64,000 nt of DNA from Leptospira ognonensis (GCF_004770745.1 NZ_RQGD01000022.1:62001-126000); one strand, 5' to 3'. Positions 8,982 to 18,574 are shown, counted from the first letter of the stretch. The notes: generated from the sequence alone by a model not told the origin. Numbers and translations: made by a program.

Positions 8982-10966
8982 TTAAGAAAACTCTTTTTGC
9001 TATCATTCTCATCTCAAGTATCATCTTTCTCGGAAATTGTAATAGGAAAATAGATGAAAAAGCAGTCGCGGTTTCTCTCTCCGGCGAGGATTGGGGGGTA
9101 ATTTTTGATCATTCCGCAGAAATTCTCAGTCCTGAGTTTAACGCAAGCTCATTAGAGCTAACCTCCATTCCTGGAAACCTTCGAAATTTAAATCGTTCGT
9201 ATCGTGGTCCAATCTGGATCAGAAAATCATTTGAAATCACAAAAGACCAACACGAGACAACACTTGCTTTAGAATTGGGTCGCGTGTATCAAAACGATGA
9301 AGTTTTTATAAATGGAGTTTTAATTGGCAAAGGAAATTCTCCTTTTGGAGAAAATCCTTTAGAGTATTCTTTTGGTCGTCCTAGAATTTATCCCATTCCC
9401 CATAATTTGATTCTAGAGAGCGAGAATGTTCTAGTCATTCGCATCGATTCTGATTTAACTACATCGGCCGGTATCATTACCGGACCCGTTCAGATTGTAA
9501 CATACGAGGAAGCTGTTGAGGCGAAAAATTATGAATCGTTGAAAGAGCTTATCTTTGTAGGATTCTATTTATTCATTGCTTTATTCTTTTTTATTAACTA
9601 TTTCAAAATGAGAGATAAAAAAGAATACTTCAGCTTTAGCATCTTGGCACTTATCTTCTCAGCTTTTGAACTCTCAAGAAATGAGGCACGGTTCTTTATC
9701 GGTGATTATTTCACATTTTTCAAGTTAATGGAGTATGGTTTTCTATTAATTCTTCCATACGGATTTATAAAGTTTATCCAAGACTTTTTTGAATTGAAAC
9801 CAATCAGACTTCAATTCATATATCTGATTTTCCAATGTGTTTTCTTTTTGATGTTTTTGATCGTGCCTCGCCCTGTTTTTTGGTATAATTTCATAGGATA
9901 CTGGGATATCAACCTATTCTTTATTGTAGGTTATGCGATGCACTTAACCATTCAAAAAATTAAAGAAAATGCGCGCGGTGCTTGGATTCATCTCATCGCA
10001 TTAACGTATTTATTTTATGCAATCATCAAAGAGGTATCAATCGAGAGGGGGTATTTAAATGCTGTTTCCTCTTTAGAAACTTCATTTTTAGTTTATTTGA
10101 TTTTAATGACTTTAGCCTTACGTTTTCAATTTCTTATTATGAAACGAAAACTACTGATGAGATTTGATAGATTAAAAGAAGCAGACTCATTGAGAGAAAA
10201 AATATTTTTCTATATGGACGCTATGATTAGTCAACCTCTAACACAAATGAAAGAGAAGTTGAAGGAATATAGGGAAAGTAAAGAAAAATCGAAGGAAAAA
10301 AGTATCATCAAGGAAGTCATTCAAATTCATTCATCCATTGACTCAGTTATGGATGATATCATTGAACTTTCTAGACTAGAAGTCATGAAAGAAGTGCCTT
10401 TTAAAGACCAAGTAAACTTTGTTAGCTTTATCAATGATGTAATACCTGATGAAAAGATTACATATTCGATAAAAGTTCATCCTGAAACTGAAATTTATAA
10501 TAGTTTAGATCTGGTAAATTCAATTGTTGTAAGGTTGGTAGATTTTCCACCTTTTACAGAATTCTCTCATAATGATTTGATCATTACGCAAGATTTGAAA
10601 GGAAATGTACACTTTCGATTCTTGCTCTTTCATTCTAATCCGAAAGTAACGAATCGACTTTATCACGAGATGATAGAAAACTACCAAGCCTTGACACCAA
10701 ATAAGGTTAAATGGGCAATCATCCAAGAAATTGTGCGTCTATTAGATGCTAAAATGGATTTTAAAATCATTAAGAAAAAATATTTAAAAATAGATCTTGG
10801 TTTGATGGCAAGTGCACCCGTTGAGACTGTAAAAGCATCCCCTACAGTTGTGGAGTTAGCAAAGCCGAATGCCCAGAAAGAAGATTGGAAAGTGACATTA
10901 AAACGATTTTGGCAAAAACTAAAATCGATTGAAATCAAATTACCCAAATCGAAAAAAAGAAAGTAA
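8978..10966 (+). CDS. Lipoprotein 7TM receptor with jelly-roll ectodomain and fully decayed kinase module
   Basis: A paralogue of the preceding gene (662 residues) with the same order of parts. The N-terminus is a lipoprotein signal (FLGNC, Cys21), then a galactose-binding-like domain (about 30-175, with INGVLIGKGN), a 7TM region (190-390), and a cytoplasmic region. At the dimerisation helix the His position is Ala415 (DAMISQPLT, with PLT kept). The N-box Asn and the glycine boxes of the ATPase are not found; KWAIIQEIVRLLDAK is the only echo of the G2 helix. It is a pseudokinase in both halves. A basic C-terminal tail (KLPKSKKRK) may touch membrane or partners. Its last 27 bases overlap the end of mtnC on the other strand. 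Confidence 0.8.
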   Translation: MIKKTLFAIILISSIIFLGNCNRKIDEKAVAVSLSGEDWGVIFDHSAEILSPEFNASSLELTSIPGNLRNLNRSYRGPIWIRKSFEITKDQHETTLALELGRVYQNDEVFINGVLIGKGNSPFGENPLEYSFGRPRIYPIPHNLILESENVLVIRIDSDLTTSAGIITGPVQIVTYEEAVEAKNYESLKELIFVGFYLFIALFFFINYFKMRDKKEYFSFSILALIFSAFELSRNEARFFIGDYFTFFKLMEYGFLLILPYGFIKFIQDFFELKPIRLQFIYLIFQCVFFLMFLIVPRPVFWYNFIGYWDINLFFIVGYAMHLTIQKIKENARGAWIHLIALTYLFYAIIKEVSIERGYLNAVSSLETSFLVYLILMTLALRFQFLIMKRKLLMRFDRLKEADSLREKIFFYMDAMISQPLTQMKEKLKEYRESKEKSKEKSIIKEVIQIHSSIDSVMDDIIELSRLEVMKEVPFKDQVNFVSFINDVIPDEKITYSIKVHPETEIYNSLDLVNSIVVRLVDFPPFTEFSHNDLIITQDLKGNVHFRFLLFHSNPKVTNRLYHEMIENYQALTPNKVKWAIIQEIVRLLDAKMDFKIIKKKYLKIDLGLMASAPVETVKASPTVVELAKPNAQKEDWKVTLKRFWQKLKSIEIKLPKSKKRK

Positions 10967-11662
10967 ATCCTTCAAAGTTTTAAAGTCGTGAGCCGGCTGC
11001 TCGATGTTACCTGGACGATCAAGAATGATGGCCTCCATGCCAGCACCCTTGGCAGCAATGCCCTCCTCTACAATATCTGTAAAAAAAACAATTTCTCCGG
11101 GATCCAAATTTAGATGATGGGCGATGTTGAGATAACTTTGAACCTCTTTTTTCCCGCCCATACTTGTATCAAAATAATCTGTAAAAAAACCAGTAAGATC
11201 CCCAAAATTTGAATATTTATAAATTAAAATTTGTGCCTGAACACTTCCAGACGAATACACATAAGAAAGTATACCTTTTTCCTTAGCATTTTTTAAGAAT
11301 TCAGGAAGATCAGAAAAAAGGATACTCTTGAGTACACCTTGTTCGTATCCTTCTTTCCAAATTTTTCCCTGAATCGCCTTGAGAGGACTGAATTTTCGAT
11401 CTACATCGATCAAATAACACAAATAAGTTGAAATTTCTTTTTTAGAGAAGGAAACCATCTTTGGAAATATTTTTAAGAATTCTGGATCTGCTTTTGCAAT
11501 ATCTCTTTCGAATTCATGCTTAATTTCCGTAAACTCATGTAAATCTATCTCGTAAGTTTCAATAAAGGATGCCATCTTATTCCGTGCAAAGGGAAAAAGT
11601 ACTTCATGAACAAAAGAGATAGGAGCAGTAGTACCTTCGATGTCTATCAAAAAAGCTTTCAT
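10940..11662 (-). CDS. mtnC: Enolase-phosphatase E1 (methionine salvage)
   Basis: MtnC is a bifunctional HAD-family enzyme that enolises and dephosphorylates 2,3-diketo-5-methylthiopentyl-1-phosphate in the salvage of methylthioadenosine. The HAD motifs are present: DIEGTT near residue 7, SSGSVQ (motif II), GGKKE (motif III Lys) and FFTDIVEEG (motif IV). PISFVHEVLFPFAR is the MtnC signature. I place the start at the ATG at 11662, whose bases overlap the stop of the transporter gene (ATGA), giving 240 residues; a start 30 bases earlier is possible but adds residues before the conserved N-terminus. No other mtn gene is in the window; metK lies 10 kb away on the same strand. Confidence 0.9.
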   Translation of the reverse strand: MKAFLIDIEGTTAPISFVHEVLFPFARNKMASFIETYEIDLHEFTEIKHEFERDIAKADPEFLKIFPKMVSFSKKEISTYLCYLIDVDRKFSPLKAIQGKIWKEGYEQGVLKSILFSDLPEFLKNAKEKGILSYVYSSGSVQAQILIYKYSNFGDLTGFFTDYFDTSMGGKKEVQSYLNIAHHLNLDPGEIVFFTDIVEEGIAAKGAGMEAIILDRPGNIEQPAHDFKTLKDLLSFFRFG

Positions 11663-13026
11663 TTTCTCTGCCCAGACAACTCCATTTGCCATTGTTCTCT
11701 CATCTTTAACTCGTCTTTTTCGTAATTAAAAATGATTAAAATCCAAGCCAAGGAACATGGAATCCAAAATAAGATTGAAATGGAAAGAGCCAGTCCCCTA
11801 TCTGGCGTTAACCCTAATATGATCGCCGACATTGCTGGACCGAGGCCTTTTCCTAAATCATCAGTAAGATTATAAATTGAAAAGATAGCACTTCTTGCTT
11901 TAGGAACGTTCACATTCAATAATACTGCTCGAACATTGGCACCTGTAATTGAAATAAGAATCCCAGTAAAAATATTTAAAAATAAGAAGGCTAGGGAATT
12001 ATGAATGATACCTTGTGCATAAAGAAGCATGACCGCAGGTATGACTCCTAACATCGTCGTAACCATACATAAAATCGGTTGGTATTTTTTATTTTTATTG
12101 TAAAGCCATTGTCCGATGACTCCACCAAAAAAAGTACCGGTAAAAACTCCTATGGCAGCGAAGGTAACCAAGCCGGAAGCTTCGGCCTTTCCAAATCCAT
12201 ACGTATGTTCGTAATAATCTACTAGAAAGACAAAGAACACACCCCAAGGGATGCAACCTGGTAACCCTTGTAAAAAGATGCCCAAGTTTGTTTTGTTTTG
12301 AAATAAAATCATAAAATCACTCCATGTGATTTTATGTGACAGCTCATCTTCGGAGACAATATCTTCTGCTCCGCCTCGTTTTGGTTCCTTACAAAATAAT
12401 AAATAGATGGCTGCAAAAAAGAAAGAAGGAACCGACATATATATAAAACTTGCACGCCAACCGTTGATCGGATCTGCTTCTCCGAGAATCCCACCCATGA
12501 GCTGACCTACACCTATACCTAGTCCCATGGCAAGAGAGACAAATCCAGATGCGACTGCTCTTGAATGCGAAGAAAAGTAATCCCCAATGATGCTAAAAAG
12601 TATCGGAAAAATGCCACCTAATCCAAAACCACATAATGTACGTAAGATCAAAAATTGATTATACGTTTCCGCATACGCTGTCAGTAAGCAAGGAACTTCG
12701 CCGAGTAATACTGTGATGAGTAGTAAATTCTTTCTAGAAAAATTTTGAGAAAGATAACCCATAGATAACGAAACAGTTCCGCCTAAAATAAAGAAGAGTA
12801 TCGGAATGATCCCTCCCATTTTCCAATCAATCTCCTCGGGGTTGGTAATGCCTAGAGACGCGGCAATATTTTTCATATTTGGTGCGATCAGATTTTGATC
12901 TCCAAACAAAAAGAATGCCATACCGAGTATGACCCAGAAGGCCAAGATTCCGCGTGGTCCATGGCCAGCTAATTCTGATAAGCCGATAAATCGAAGGAGG
13001 GTTTTTGGTGGGGCAATTGTTGTCAT
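11659..13026 (-). CDS. MFS transporter, Spinster-like
   Basis: A 455-residue integral membrane protein with about 12 hydrophobic helices and MFS features: a loop 2-3 basic patch (GYLSQNFSRKNLL) and a repeat-like CGFGLGGIFPILFSIIGDYF segment in helices 4-5. The N-terminal FFLFGDQNLIAPNMKNIA resembles Spinster-type and sugar-phosphate-like members; substrate cannot be read from sequence. It is coupled by ATGA overlaps both to the upstream membrane-anchored protein (13023-13026) and to mtnC (11659-11662), which suggests, without proving, that it moves a sulphur metabolite such as a methylthio compound. Confidence 0.85.
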   Translation of the reverse strand: MTTIAPPKTLLRFIGLSELAGHGPRGILAFWVILGMAFFLFGDQNLIAPNMKNIAASLGITNPEEIDWKMGGIIPILFFILGGTVSLSMGYLSQNFSRKNLLLITVLLGEVPCLLTAYAETYNQFLILRTLCGFGLGGIFPILFSIIGDYFSSHSRAVASGFVSLAMGLGIGVGQLMGGILGEADPINGWRASFIYMSVPSFFFAAIYLLFCKEPKRGGAEDIVSEDELSHKITWSDFMILFQNKTNLGIFLQGLPGCIPWGVFFVFLVDYYEHTYGFGKAEASGLVTFAAIGVFTGTFFGGVIGQWLYNKNKKYQPILCMVTTMLGVIPAVMLLYAQGIIHNSLAFLFLNIFTGILISITGANVRAVLLNVNVPKARSAIFSIYNLTDDLGKGLGPAMSAIILGLTPDRGLALSISILFWIPCSLAWILIIFNYEKDELKMREQWQMELSGQRK

Positions 13027-14051
13027 TTTGGTTTTACCGTGCTAGTTGACTTTTTATAAACAAAAAGGAATGACAACGAGAAAAATAAGGCTAAAAATCC
13101 CACGACCGCAAATGTCGATGTATCCCAGGTTGTCAAAATAGTTCCATTTACGATTTCCGGATTGCCAGTCAAAGCAGCAGGCACCGCTTTTCCGCCAGAG
13201 AATTTCATTTTTACCACTTTCGGGGTCTCTGAGGCAACCAAAGCATAGGCACTGAGGCCCACTGGAATATCTTTTTCTAGACGAGTGGATGTCCCTCCAG
13301 AGAGGATCTCGAGTTCCATATCTCCAGGTTTTACAAAAATAGGAAAAGATCCAGATTCCCCTTCTATTAACAGACGTTCTTCGATGACATCGTCATCATT
13401 CGAAATTAGATAAGATACCTGTAATTCTGAAATACCAGGCAGAACTGCCCGATCTAAGATGCGGCCCAAATTTTTGCCCTCAGGTGTCGAAAGAGGAATC
13501 GCCATTTTTGAGCCTGGCTGCTGGATTTGAGCAAATACTTCCGTCGCCGTTTTCGGAATGTAATATTCGATGGGTTTCTCGACAGACAGAAACGATTTAT
13601 TCGGAGTGGTTTTATTATCTATGAGAAAAAGTTTAAAAATTCTCAAACCTTTTTTCTCTCGTATGACTTGCATTAGACTTTTTATACTAATACTATCCCA
13701 TGAATTTGTCATTTCATACACAGTGATTTCTTGTGCTACGGTACGAAATCTCGGGACGGGAGGTACCATTTTATTATAATTTACACCTAGATATGTAACT
13801 TGTACGAGAATTGGTGCTCCATCAGGTGCATCAATGGACGGAAATCGAAAGGACCCTGATTGGGGACCGAGGTCAGCCAGAGGTAGCATTGCACCTTGTA
13901 AGGCAATCAACTTGATTGAGTCTGCCTTACCTACACCGCCATTCGTTCCATTTTTTAAAGTGCCAAAGATCGTAACTTTTTCCGCATAACTAGAGCTAGT
14001 AATCAGAAAAAAGACAAGAAATATTTTTGATAGATTGAGAGACATTGTCAT
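13023..14051 (-). CDS. Exported membrane-anchored protein of unknown function
   Basis: The 342-residue product has a signal peptide (to about SSSYA, residue 23), a long beta-rich extracytoplasmic region and one C-terminal membrane helix (TFAVVGFLALFFSLSFLFVY) followed by a short basic tail. The N-terminal part (GTLKNGTNGGVGKADSIKLIAL) resembles carboxypeptidase-regulatory-like or transthyretin-like beta-sandwiches, which is only suggestive. This layout occurs in spirochaetal cell-envelope proteins. It is the first gene of the three-gene run with the MFS transporter and mtnC; its stop overlaps the transporter start. ATGs at 14051 and 14045 are both possible starts. Confidence 0.7.
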   Translation of the reverse strand: MTMSLNLSKIFLVFFLITSSSYAEKVTIFGTLKNGTNGGVGKADSIKLIALQGAMLPLADLGPQSGSFRFPSIDAPDGAPILVQVTYLGVNYNKMVPPVPRFRTVAQEITVYEMTNSWDSISIKSLMQVIREKKGLRIFKLFLIDNKTTPNKSFLSVEKPIEYYIPKTATEVFAQIQQPGSKMAIPLSTPEGKNLGRILDRAVLPGISELQVSYLISNDDDVIEERLLIEGESGSFPIFVKPGDMELEILSGGTSTRLEKDIPVGLSAYALVASETPKVVKMKFSGGKAVPAALTGNPEIVNGTILTTWDTSTFAVVGFLALFFSLSFLFVYKKSTSTVKPK

Positions 14052-14177
14052 TTGATTCTTTGTCTCACATCTAAAAATCCAAGTGAAAAAATGATCCTTT
14101 TAAAAAATTTAGAGGCGACACAAAAACGTCTAAAGGTAACAGTTTTGAATGGGTAATTATAGGATAGCATTCCTGAT

Positions 14178-14993
14178 ATGAAGCAGCTTAGTGAAATCGT
14201 TCACAATTCCTCAAAAGAAGAGAGAGACATCCTTCTTGAGTATCAAAATATCGATGTTTCTAAATTAGAAACAATTCAGGTATTAGGGGTACCCATCGAC
14301 AACGTAACAACTGACGAAGCCATCGCAAAGTTGTATCGGGTCCTAGAAAAAAAAGAGTCTATGCACTATGTACTTTTCTTAGATCCGATCAAGCTGATGA
14401 GAATGCGACCAGGAAAAGTTCTACATAGGATATCTGAGAAGGCAGGCACGAGACTTGTGGAAGGAGCTGGCATCAACTGGATGAGTTCTGGTCGTATCAA
14501 AGAGCGAGTCACTCCGATTGCTGTCATGATGGATTTGATTCGACTTGCCGAGTTAAAAGAATTTACTATTTTTATATTTGGATCGAAGGACGAGATCATT
14601 GAGCGCGTTTTCTTCAATCTAACACGTCACTTTCCAAAAGTTCGAATTGTGGGAAGACAAGCAGGCCACTTAGACCGGCAAAGAGAGATGCGGGTAAAGG
14701 AAGCGATTCGGAAAACTGGACCAGATATCATTTTCCTTGCGATGGATTTCCCCGAACAAGAAATCTGGATAGAAAACAATACCGGTTTTTTTGGAAAGGC
14801 GCTTGTTGTGGGTGTGGGTGGCGCCCTTGATATGTTATCCGGCGCAGATAGAAAGGCACCAGATTATTTCAAATCGAGAGGACTATCCTGGCTTTGGAGG
14901 ATCATCACGAGGCCTTATCGGCTTAGACGTATGTGGGAGACCGTTTACTTTTTGTTACTTGGATTGATCGAAAGATTTAAATACAAAGGCTAG
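14178..14993 (+). CDS. WecG/TagA/CpsF family glycosyltransferase (GT26)
   Basis: GT26 enzymes transfer N-acetylmannosaminuronate or similar sugars to a lipid-linked acceptor during surface polysaccharide synthesis. This 271-residue protein has the family pattern: LGVPIDNVTTDEAI near 38, a variant of the NPEH motif (FLDPIKLMRMRPGK), LVEGAGINW near 96, IFGSKDEII, a Gly-His in RQAGHLDRQ, ALVVGVGGALDMLSGADRKAP near 210 and GLSWLWRIITRPYRLRRMW at the C-terminus, a basic amphipathic membrane-binding segment. It lies alone between divergent and convergent minus-strand genes, so its pathway partners are elsewhere. The short 126-base divergent region upstream shows no clear promoter. Confidence 0.85.
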   Translation: MKQLSEIVHNSSKEERDILLEYQNIDVSKLETIQVLGVPIDNVTTDEAIAKLYRVLEKKESMHYVLFLDPIKLMRMRPGKVLHRISEKAGTRLVEGAGINWMSSGRIKERVTPIAVMMDLIRLAELKEFTIFIFGSKDEIIERVFFNLTRHFPKVRIVGRQAGHLDRQREMRVKEAIRKTGPDIIFLAMDFPEQEIWIENNTGFFGKALVVGVGGALDMLSGADRKAPDYFKSRGLSWLWRIITRPYRLRRMWETVYFLLLGLIERFKYKG

Positions 14994-15010
14994 AGATCTT
15001 CCCTAGCCTT
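14986..15010. terminator. Bidirectional hairpin between convergent genes
   Basis: The arms AAGGCTAG (14986-14993) and CTAGCCTT (15003-15010) form a perfect eight-base-pair stem with a nine-base loop. It includes the TAG stop of the glycosyltransferase and sits just before the end of the TPR gene on the other strand. T-rich tails follow in both directions (TCTTAATT on plus, TGTATTT on minus), so it can serve both genes. Confidence 0.6.
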
Positions 15011-15016
15011 TCTTAA

Positions 15017-18000
15017 TTACTTCATATCCTTAATTTTGTCCAAAGTGGGCGGCAACCAATCCTCTAAAAGCGGTTCCCGCTCAATTCTAGCCCTTGCAAA
15101 AACCAAATCCTTATTCGATGTGGCAATTTCGCTAACAATGCCTATACGACGAGCTGTCTCCATGGCCTTCCAATAGAATTTTAAGGCATTTATAGGATCC
15201 TGCTTTTTCTCATAAACGGCACCAATGTTATTATAGAGAGCCGTTAAGCTTTGGTAAATTTCTTGATGATCCGAATTCTCGGGCTCAAGTCGCCCAATGG
15301 TTAACTCACGCTGTTCATAATCATCTTTTAGCTTAAGATAATTTCCAAGCGCCGCATTGTACTGCCGTGTATAGTAAAACGAATTTCCCTTTCCAAGCAA
15401 CAAGGTGGGATTATTGTAAATATCTTCGTCTGGCAACTCCGACCAATAATCAAGCGCAGAAGCAAATTCACCAGAATTATAATCAATCCAACCTAGATAG
15501 AACTGAATCTCTCTTAACATTTTTGGATCATTGGCAACACCGCCATCTGCTTCCAGCGCACTCTTAAAATAATCTTTCGCGTTTATGAGTCCATTTCGCC
15601 TTGACGTTTCTTCAGATGACAACTGTCCAAGACTTCGAGCAGGATATATTTTTTTACCTGGGAAATCTCTAACATTATCAACGCGATTCACACCTGCCGC
15701 TGCAAGAAACGCCATTTTACCTTTATCGAAATAGATTCTGCCTGGTTTACCCTCGAGTAAGGTTTCGTCTTCATCATTCTCACCAAACTTCGAATTATAT
15801 TGCTTATAACGTTCTTCCGCCTCAGTTAATAAGCGTTCGGCCTCTACAGTATTTTCAACTTTCATATAATATTCGGCCATTAACAAAACTGCTAAGTAAT
15901 GTCGTTTATCATAAGTCGCTGCGAGTTCTAATTGTTTTAAGGCTCGGCTTGCCTCTTCTTTTTTAAAGTAATACCTTGCACGTTGGTAAAATCCTTCAGC
16001 AAATTTACTGCCATTCTCCTTACCATATACTATGTTTAGCAGGTATTCTACGTTATCATCAATTTCCATTCCCGAAACTTGATCTTCTGGGTTGATATTG
16101 TATCTGATTCTTACATTCTCAGAATCCAAATCAATATAAAACGAGGCAAGCTTTGCTAAAACAGCAAGGGTCAATTCATCTTCTACGTTAAGCGCATTTC
16201 TGACTTGTCTATGATGATTTAAAACGTATTGCGGATTTCCATCTTTTTTCCACATTTCGATATATGTTGATAAAAGACCGCCGTGCCCTTTGGGATCTTT
16301 TGGATATTTTTCAATTATATCATTGTAGTATTTAACAGCTGTTCCAAATTCTTTTTTATGATAATATATCTTCGCAATTCCTTCCGTAGCATCCGCGTTG
16401 TGTGGATCGTTTGAATCAGTAAACACTCGTTTGAAATATTCGATAGCCAAATGATCATTTTTGTAATTTTTTGCGGAAGATCCCGGTGGAAACTCGCGGA
16501 AATCCCTTCTATGATTGGAATGAAATCTTCCTAAAGCAAGATAGGTATTTATATCATGAATATTATATTTGAGTCTTGAGGCAATGTAAGCACCGGCTTT
16601 AATCACCTTTCTTGGTACTTTATCTTGAGAAACCAAAGAAAATTCGTGATCAATAAAGTGTTTTTTACCAGCATGATCGACTCCAGAGTCCTGCCACTTT
16701 GATTTACTAGTTAGCGAAATGTTTGGAACCTCTTTACGTTTTTCCCATGATCTTACATGTTCTTTGTCCGCAGGCTCTGTTCCGAAATCTGGCTCAACCT
16801 TACCAAAACATTTTTCAAAGGCTTTTTCATAGAGACCGACTTTAGAATATGCCTCGCAATATTTGTTTAAGTATTCCAAACTAAAAGGATTGATTTCTTC
16901 CCCTTTATTAAAGAAATTTTCGGCTTCCACCAGTAACTTTTTCTTTTCGAGCGGATCATTCTCATCATTATAATCTTTAATTTTATCAAGACCGAGTTCA
17001 TATTGTCCGCCGGCGGAGTAAGGAATCCAAACGTATCGATAGAAAGAAACAAGACTGATCACTAAAAATACAGCTGCCGCGGATGAGATGATCGTTTTTC
17101 TAATTAATTCTCGTCTTCTGACCGCACCTTCTTTTGTATAGGCATCTTTACTGGCGATGATCGGAACACCATCAGCTGAAAATTTCCCACTTGTGTCCGA
17201 TAACTCAACTTTTTCTCCGAGCAAGGATCCCAAGAAGACGGCTACGTCTTCTGGCTTCTGTTGTGCCTTGATCAGTTCGATGATTTCCCTTTGATTTTTT
17301 ATAGGGATGCGATTATTGACTAAGCTGTCAATGATCGTACGTCTTAACTTAGGCGGATATTTAACTAACTCTCGTTGAATGATGGCAAGATCTTCATCTG
17401 AAAGCCCAGCATCTAAATCCTCTTCAGGTTCGTCTTCTTTACCGAGAGCGTCTAAATCATCATCGATTCCACCACCACCACCGAAATCATCGGAGGATTC
17501 CATAGAGGAGACAGGCATGTCATCAATAGAAGGTGCAAAATCGTCAAAAGAGGAGGAACCTCCTAAATCATCATCAAGACCTGGAGGATCCATTCCAACA
17601 CCGAGATCACCAAATGGATCATCGAAACCACCTGAGGAAGAAATTGGTTCCTCGTTTGTTATACTTGGCGGATCATCAAAACCAGCACCTAAATCATCAA
17701 AATCGGCGGTCTCCGTTGCTGGCGTGTCATCCATTGATGCAAACGGATCGGCAGCGAAACTATCAGCATTTTCGGTTTCATTTCCAAGATCACCGAATGG
17801 ATCTCCACCTAAATCTGCTTCTGCGGCTGGAGCACCCAAATCGGCAAATGGATCCTCTCCGCCAGATGTTGGTTCACTTCCCATGTCAGCAAAAGGGTCA
17901 TCTCCGAATGCAGGCTCTTCCGAGGATGATTCACCAGCAGAGTCATCTAAATTTGAAAACGGATCTGTTTCAGTTGGCTCCGAATCAAGGTTTACTGGCG

Positions 18001-18574
18001 GGGTATCAAAATCACTAAATGGATCAGCATCGGTATCATCCGAGGCTGGAGGCGTTTCTCCGCCTAGATCTGCAAAAGGATCTTCACCAAACGAGGGTTC
18101 TTCAACTTCATTTGGCAATTCAGCAGATGGCTCTTCAGTAGGTATATCAAAATCGTCTAACGAAGGTTCATCCTGAGTTGGAGACACATCAGCAAATGGA
18201 TCTGCATCTTCCATCACGGGAGGTTTTGGTTTTGGGGGACCTTCGTTCAGTAATTCATCAAGGTCGATGTCATCGTCGCCGTCTATATCACGGAAAGGCG
18301 GTGGACCATCATCATTCGAATCAGAATCGAGTCCATCGCCAAACGGATCATCACCTGATAGACCGGAATCAGGGGAATCGTCGTCAGAAGATTCGTCGTA
18401 TTCCGTGGGCTCCTCAGAAATGGGAGTTGGTTCTGTGTATCCTAACTTCTCGCGTAACACGCGCGCCATCGGGTTCAACTCTTCCGATGAGAGTGGATTT
18501 TTATTCAGCGCCGAAAGTAGACCTTCGATCTGTTGAATATCTTCCGGAGATAAATTATCTTTAGGCTCGGCCAT
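15017..18574 (-). CDS. Large acidic/TPR membrane protein resembling the spirochaetal flagellar collar protein FlcA
   Basis: The 1185-residue product has four parts. Residues 8-45 form a conserved-looking helical start. Residues 50-395 are Asp/Glu/Pro/Gly-rich and probably disordered, with ten DPF tripeptides (near 76, 125, 165, 184, 204, 226, 241, 258, 276 and 319), mostly as DPFxDLG. Residues 395-460 are a small helical domain (LPPxLR-like: KYPPKLRRTIIDSLVNN). One membrane helix follows (494-517), and the rest to the C-terminus is TPR-like helical repeats, predicted periplasmic. TM plus periplasmic TPRs and the LPPxLR-like domain fit spirochaetal FlcA, a scaffold of the flagellar collar that holds stators; I infer this identity from architecture. 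It is a single-gene unit, divergent from the CBM48-like gene. Confidence 0.6.
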   Translation of the reverse strand: MAEPKDNLSPEDIQQIEGLLSALNKNPLSSEELNPMARVLREKLGYTEPTPISEEPTEYDESSDDDSPDSGLSGDDPFGDGLDSDSNDDGPPPFRDIDGDDDIDLDELLNEGPPKPKPPVMEDADPFADVSPTQDEPSLDDFDIPTEEPSAELPNEVEEPSFGEDPFADLGGETPPASDDTDADPFSDFDTPPVNLDSEPTETDPFSNLDDSAGESSSEEPAFGDDPFADMGSEPTSGGEDPFADLGAPAAEADLGGDPFGDLGNETENADSFAADPFASMDDTPATETADFDDLGAGFDDPPSITNEEPISSSGGFDDPFGDLGVGMDPPGLDDDLGGSSSFDDFAPSIDDMPVSSMESSDDFGGGGGIDDDLDALGKEDEPEEDLDAGLSDEDLAIIQRELVKYPPKLRRTIIDSLVNNRIPIKNQREIIELIKAQQKPEDVAVFLGSLLGEKVELSDTSGKFSADGVPIIASKDAYTKEGAVRRRELIRKTIISSAAAVFLVISLVSFYRYVWIPYSAGGQYELGLDKIKDYNDENDPLEKKKLLVEAENFFNKGEEINPFSLEYLNKYCEAYSKVGLYEKAFEKCFGKVEPDFGTEPADKEHVRSWEKRKEVPNISLTSKSKWQDSGVDHAGKKHFIDHEFSLVSQDKVPRKVIKAGAYIASRLKYNIHDINTYLALGRFHSNHRRDFREFPPGSSAKNYKNDHLAIEYFKRVFTDSNDPHNADATEGIAKIYYHKKEFGTAVKYYNDIIEKYPKDPKGHGGLLSTYIEMWKKDGNPQYVLNHHRQVRNALNVEDELTLAVLAKLASFYIDLDSENVRIRYNINPEDQVSGMEIDDNVEYLLNIVYGKENGSKFAEGFYQRARYYFKKEEASRALKQLELAATYDKRHYLAVLLMAEYYMKVENTVEAERLLTEAEERYKQYNSKFGENDEDETLLEGKPGRIYFDKGKMAFLAAAGVNRVDNVRDFPGKKIYPARSLGQLSSEETSRRNGLINAKDYFKSALEADGGVANDPKMLREIQFYLGWIDYNSGEFASALDYWSELPDEDIYNNPTLLLGKGNSFYYTRQYNAALGNYLKLKDDYEQRELTIGRLEPENSDHQEIYQSLTALYNNIGAVYEKKQDPINALKFYWKAMETARRIGIVSEIATSNKDLVFARARIEREPLLEDWLPPTLDKIKDMK

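Noticed and set aside
17379..18176. 265-codon Ser/Pro-rich plus-strand frame
   Set aside because: It lies antisense to the acidic DPF-rich part of the TPR protein; Asp- and Glu-rich coding read backwards gives stop-free Ser/Pro frames. It has no ribosome site or family resemblance.
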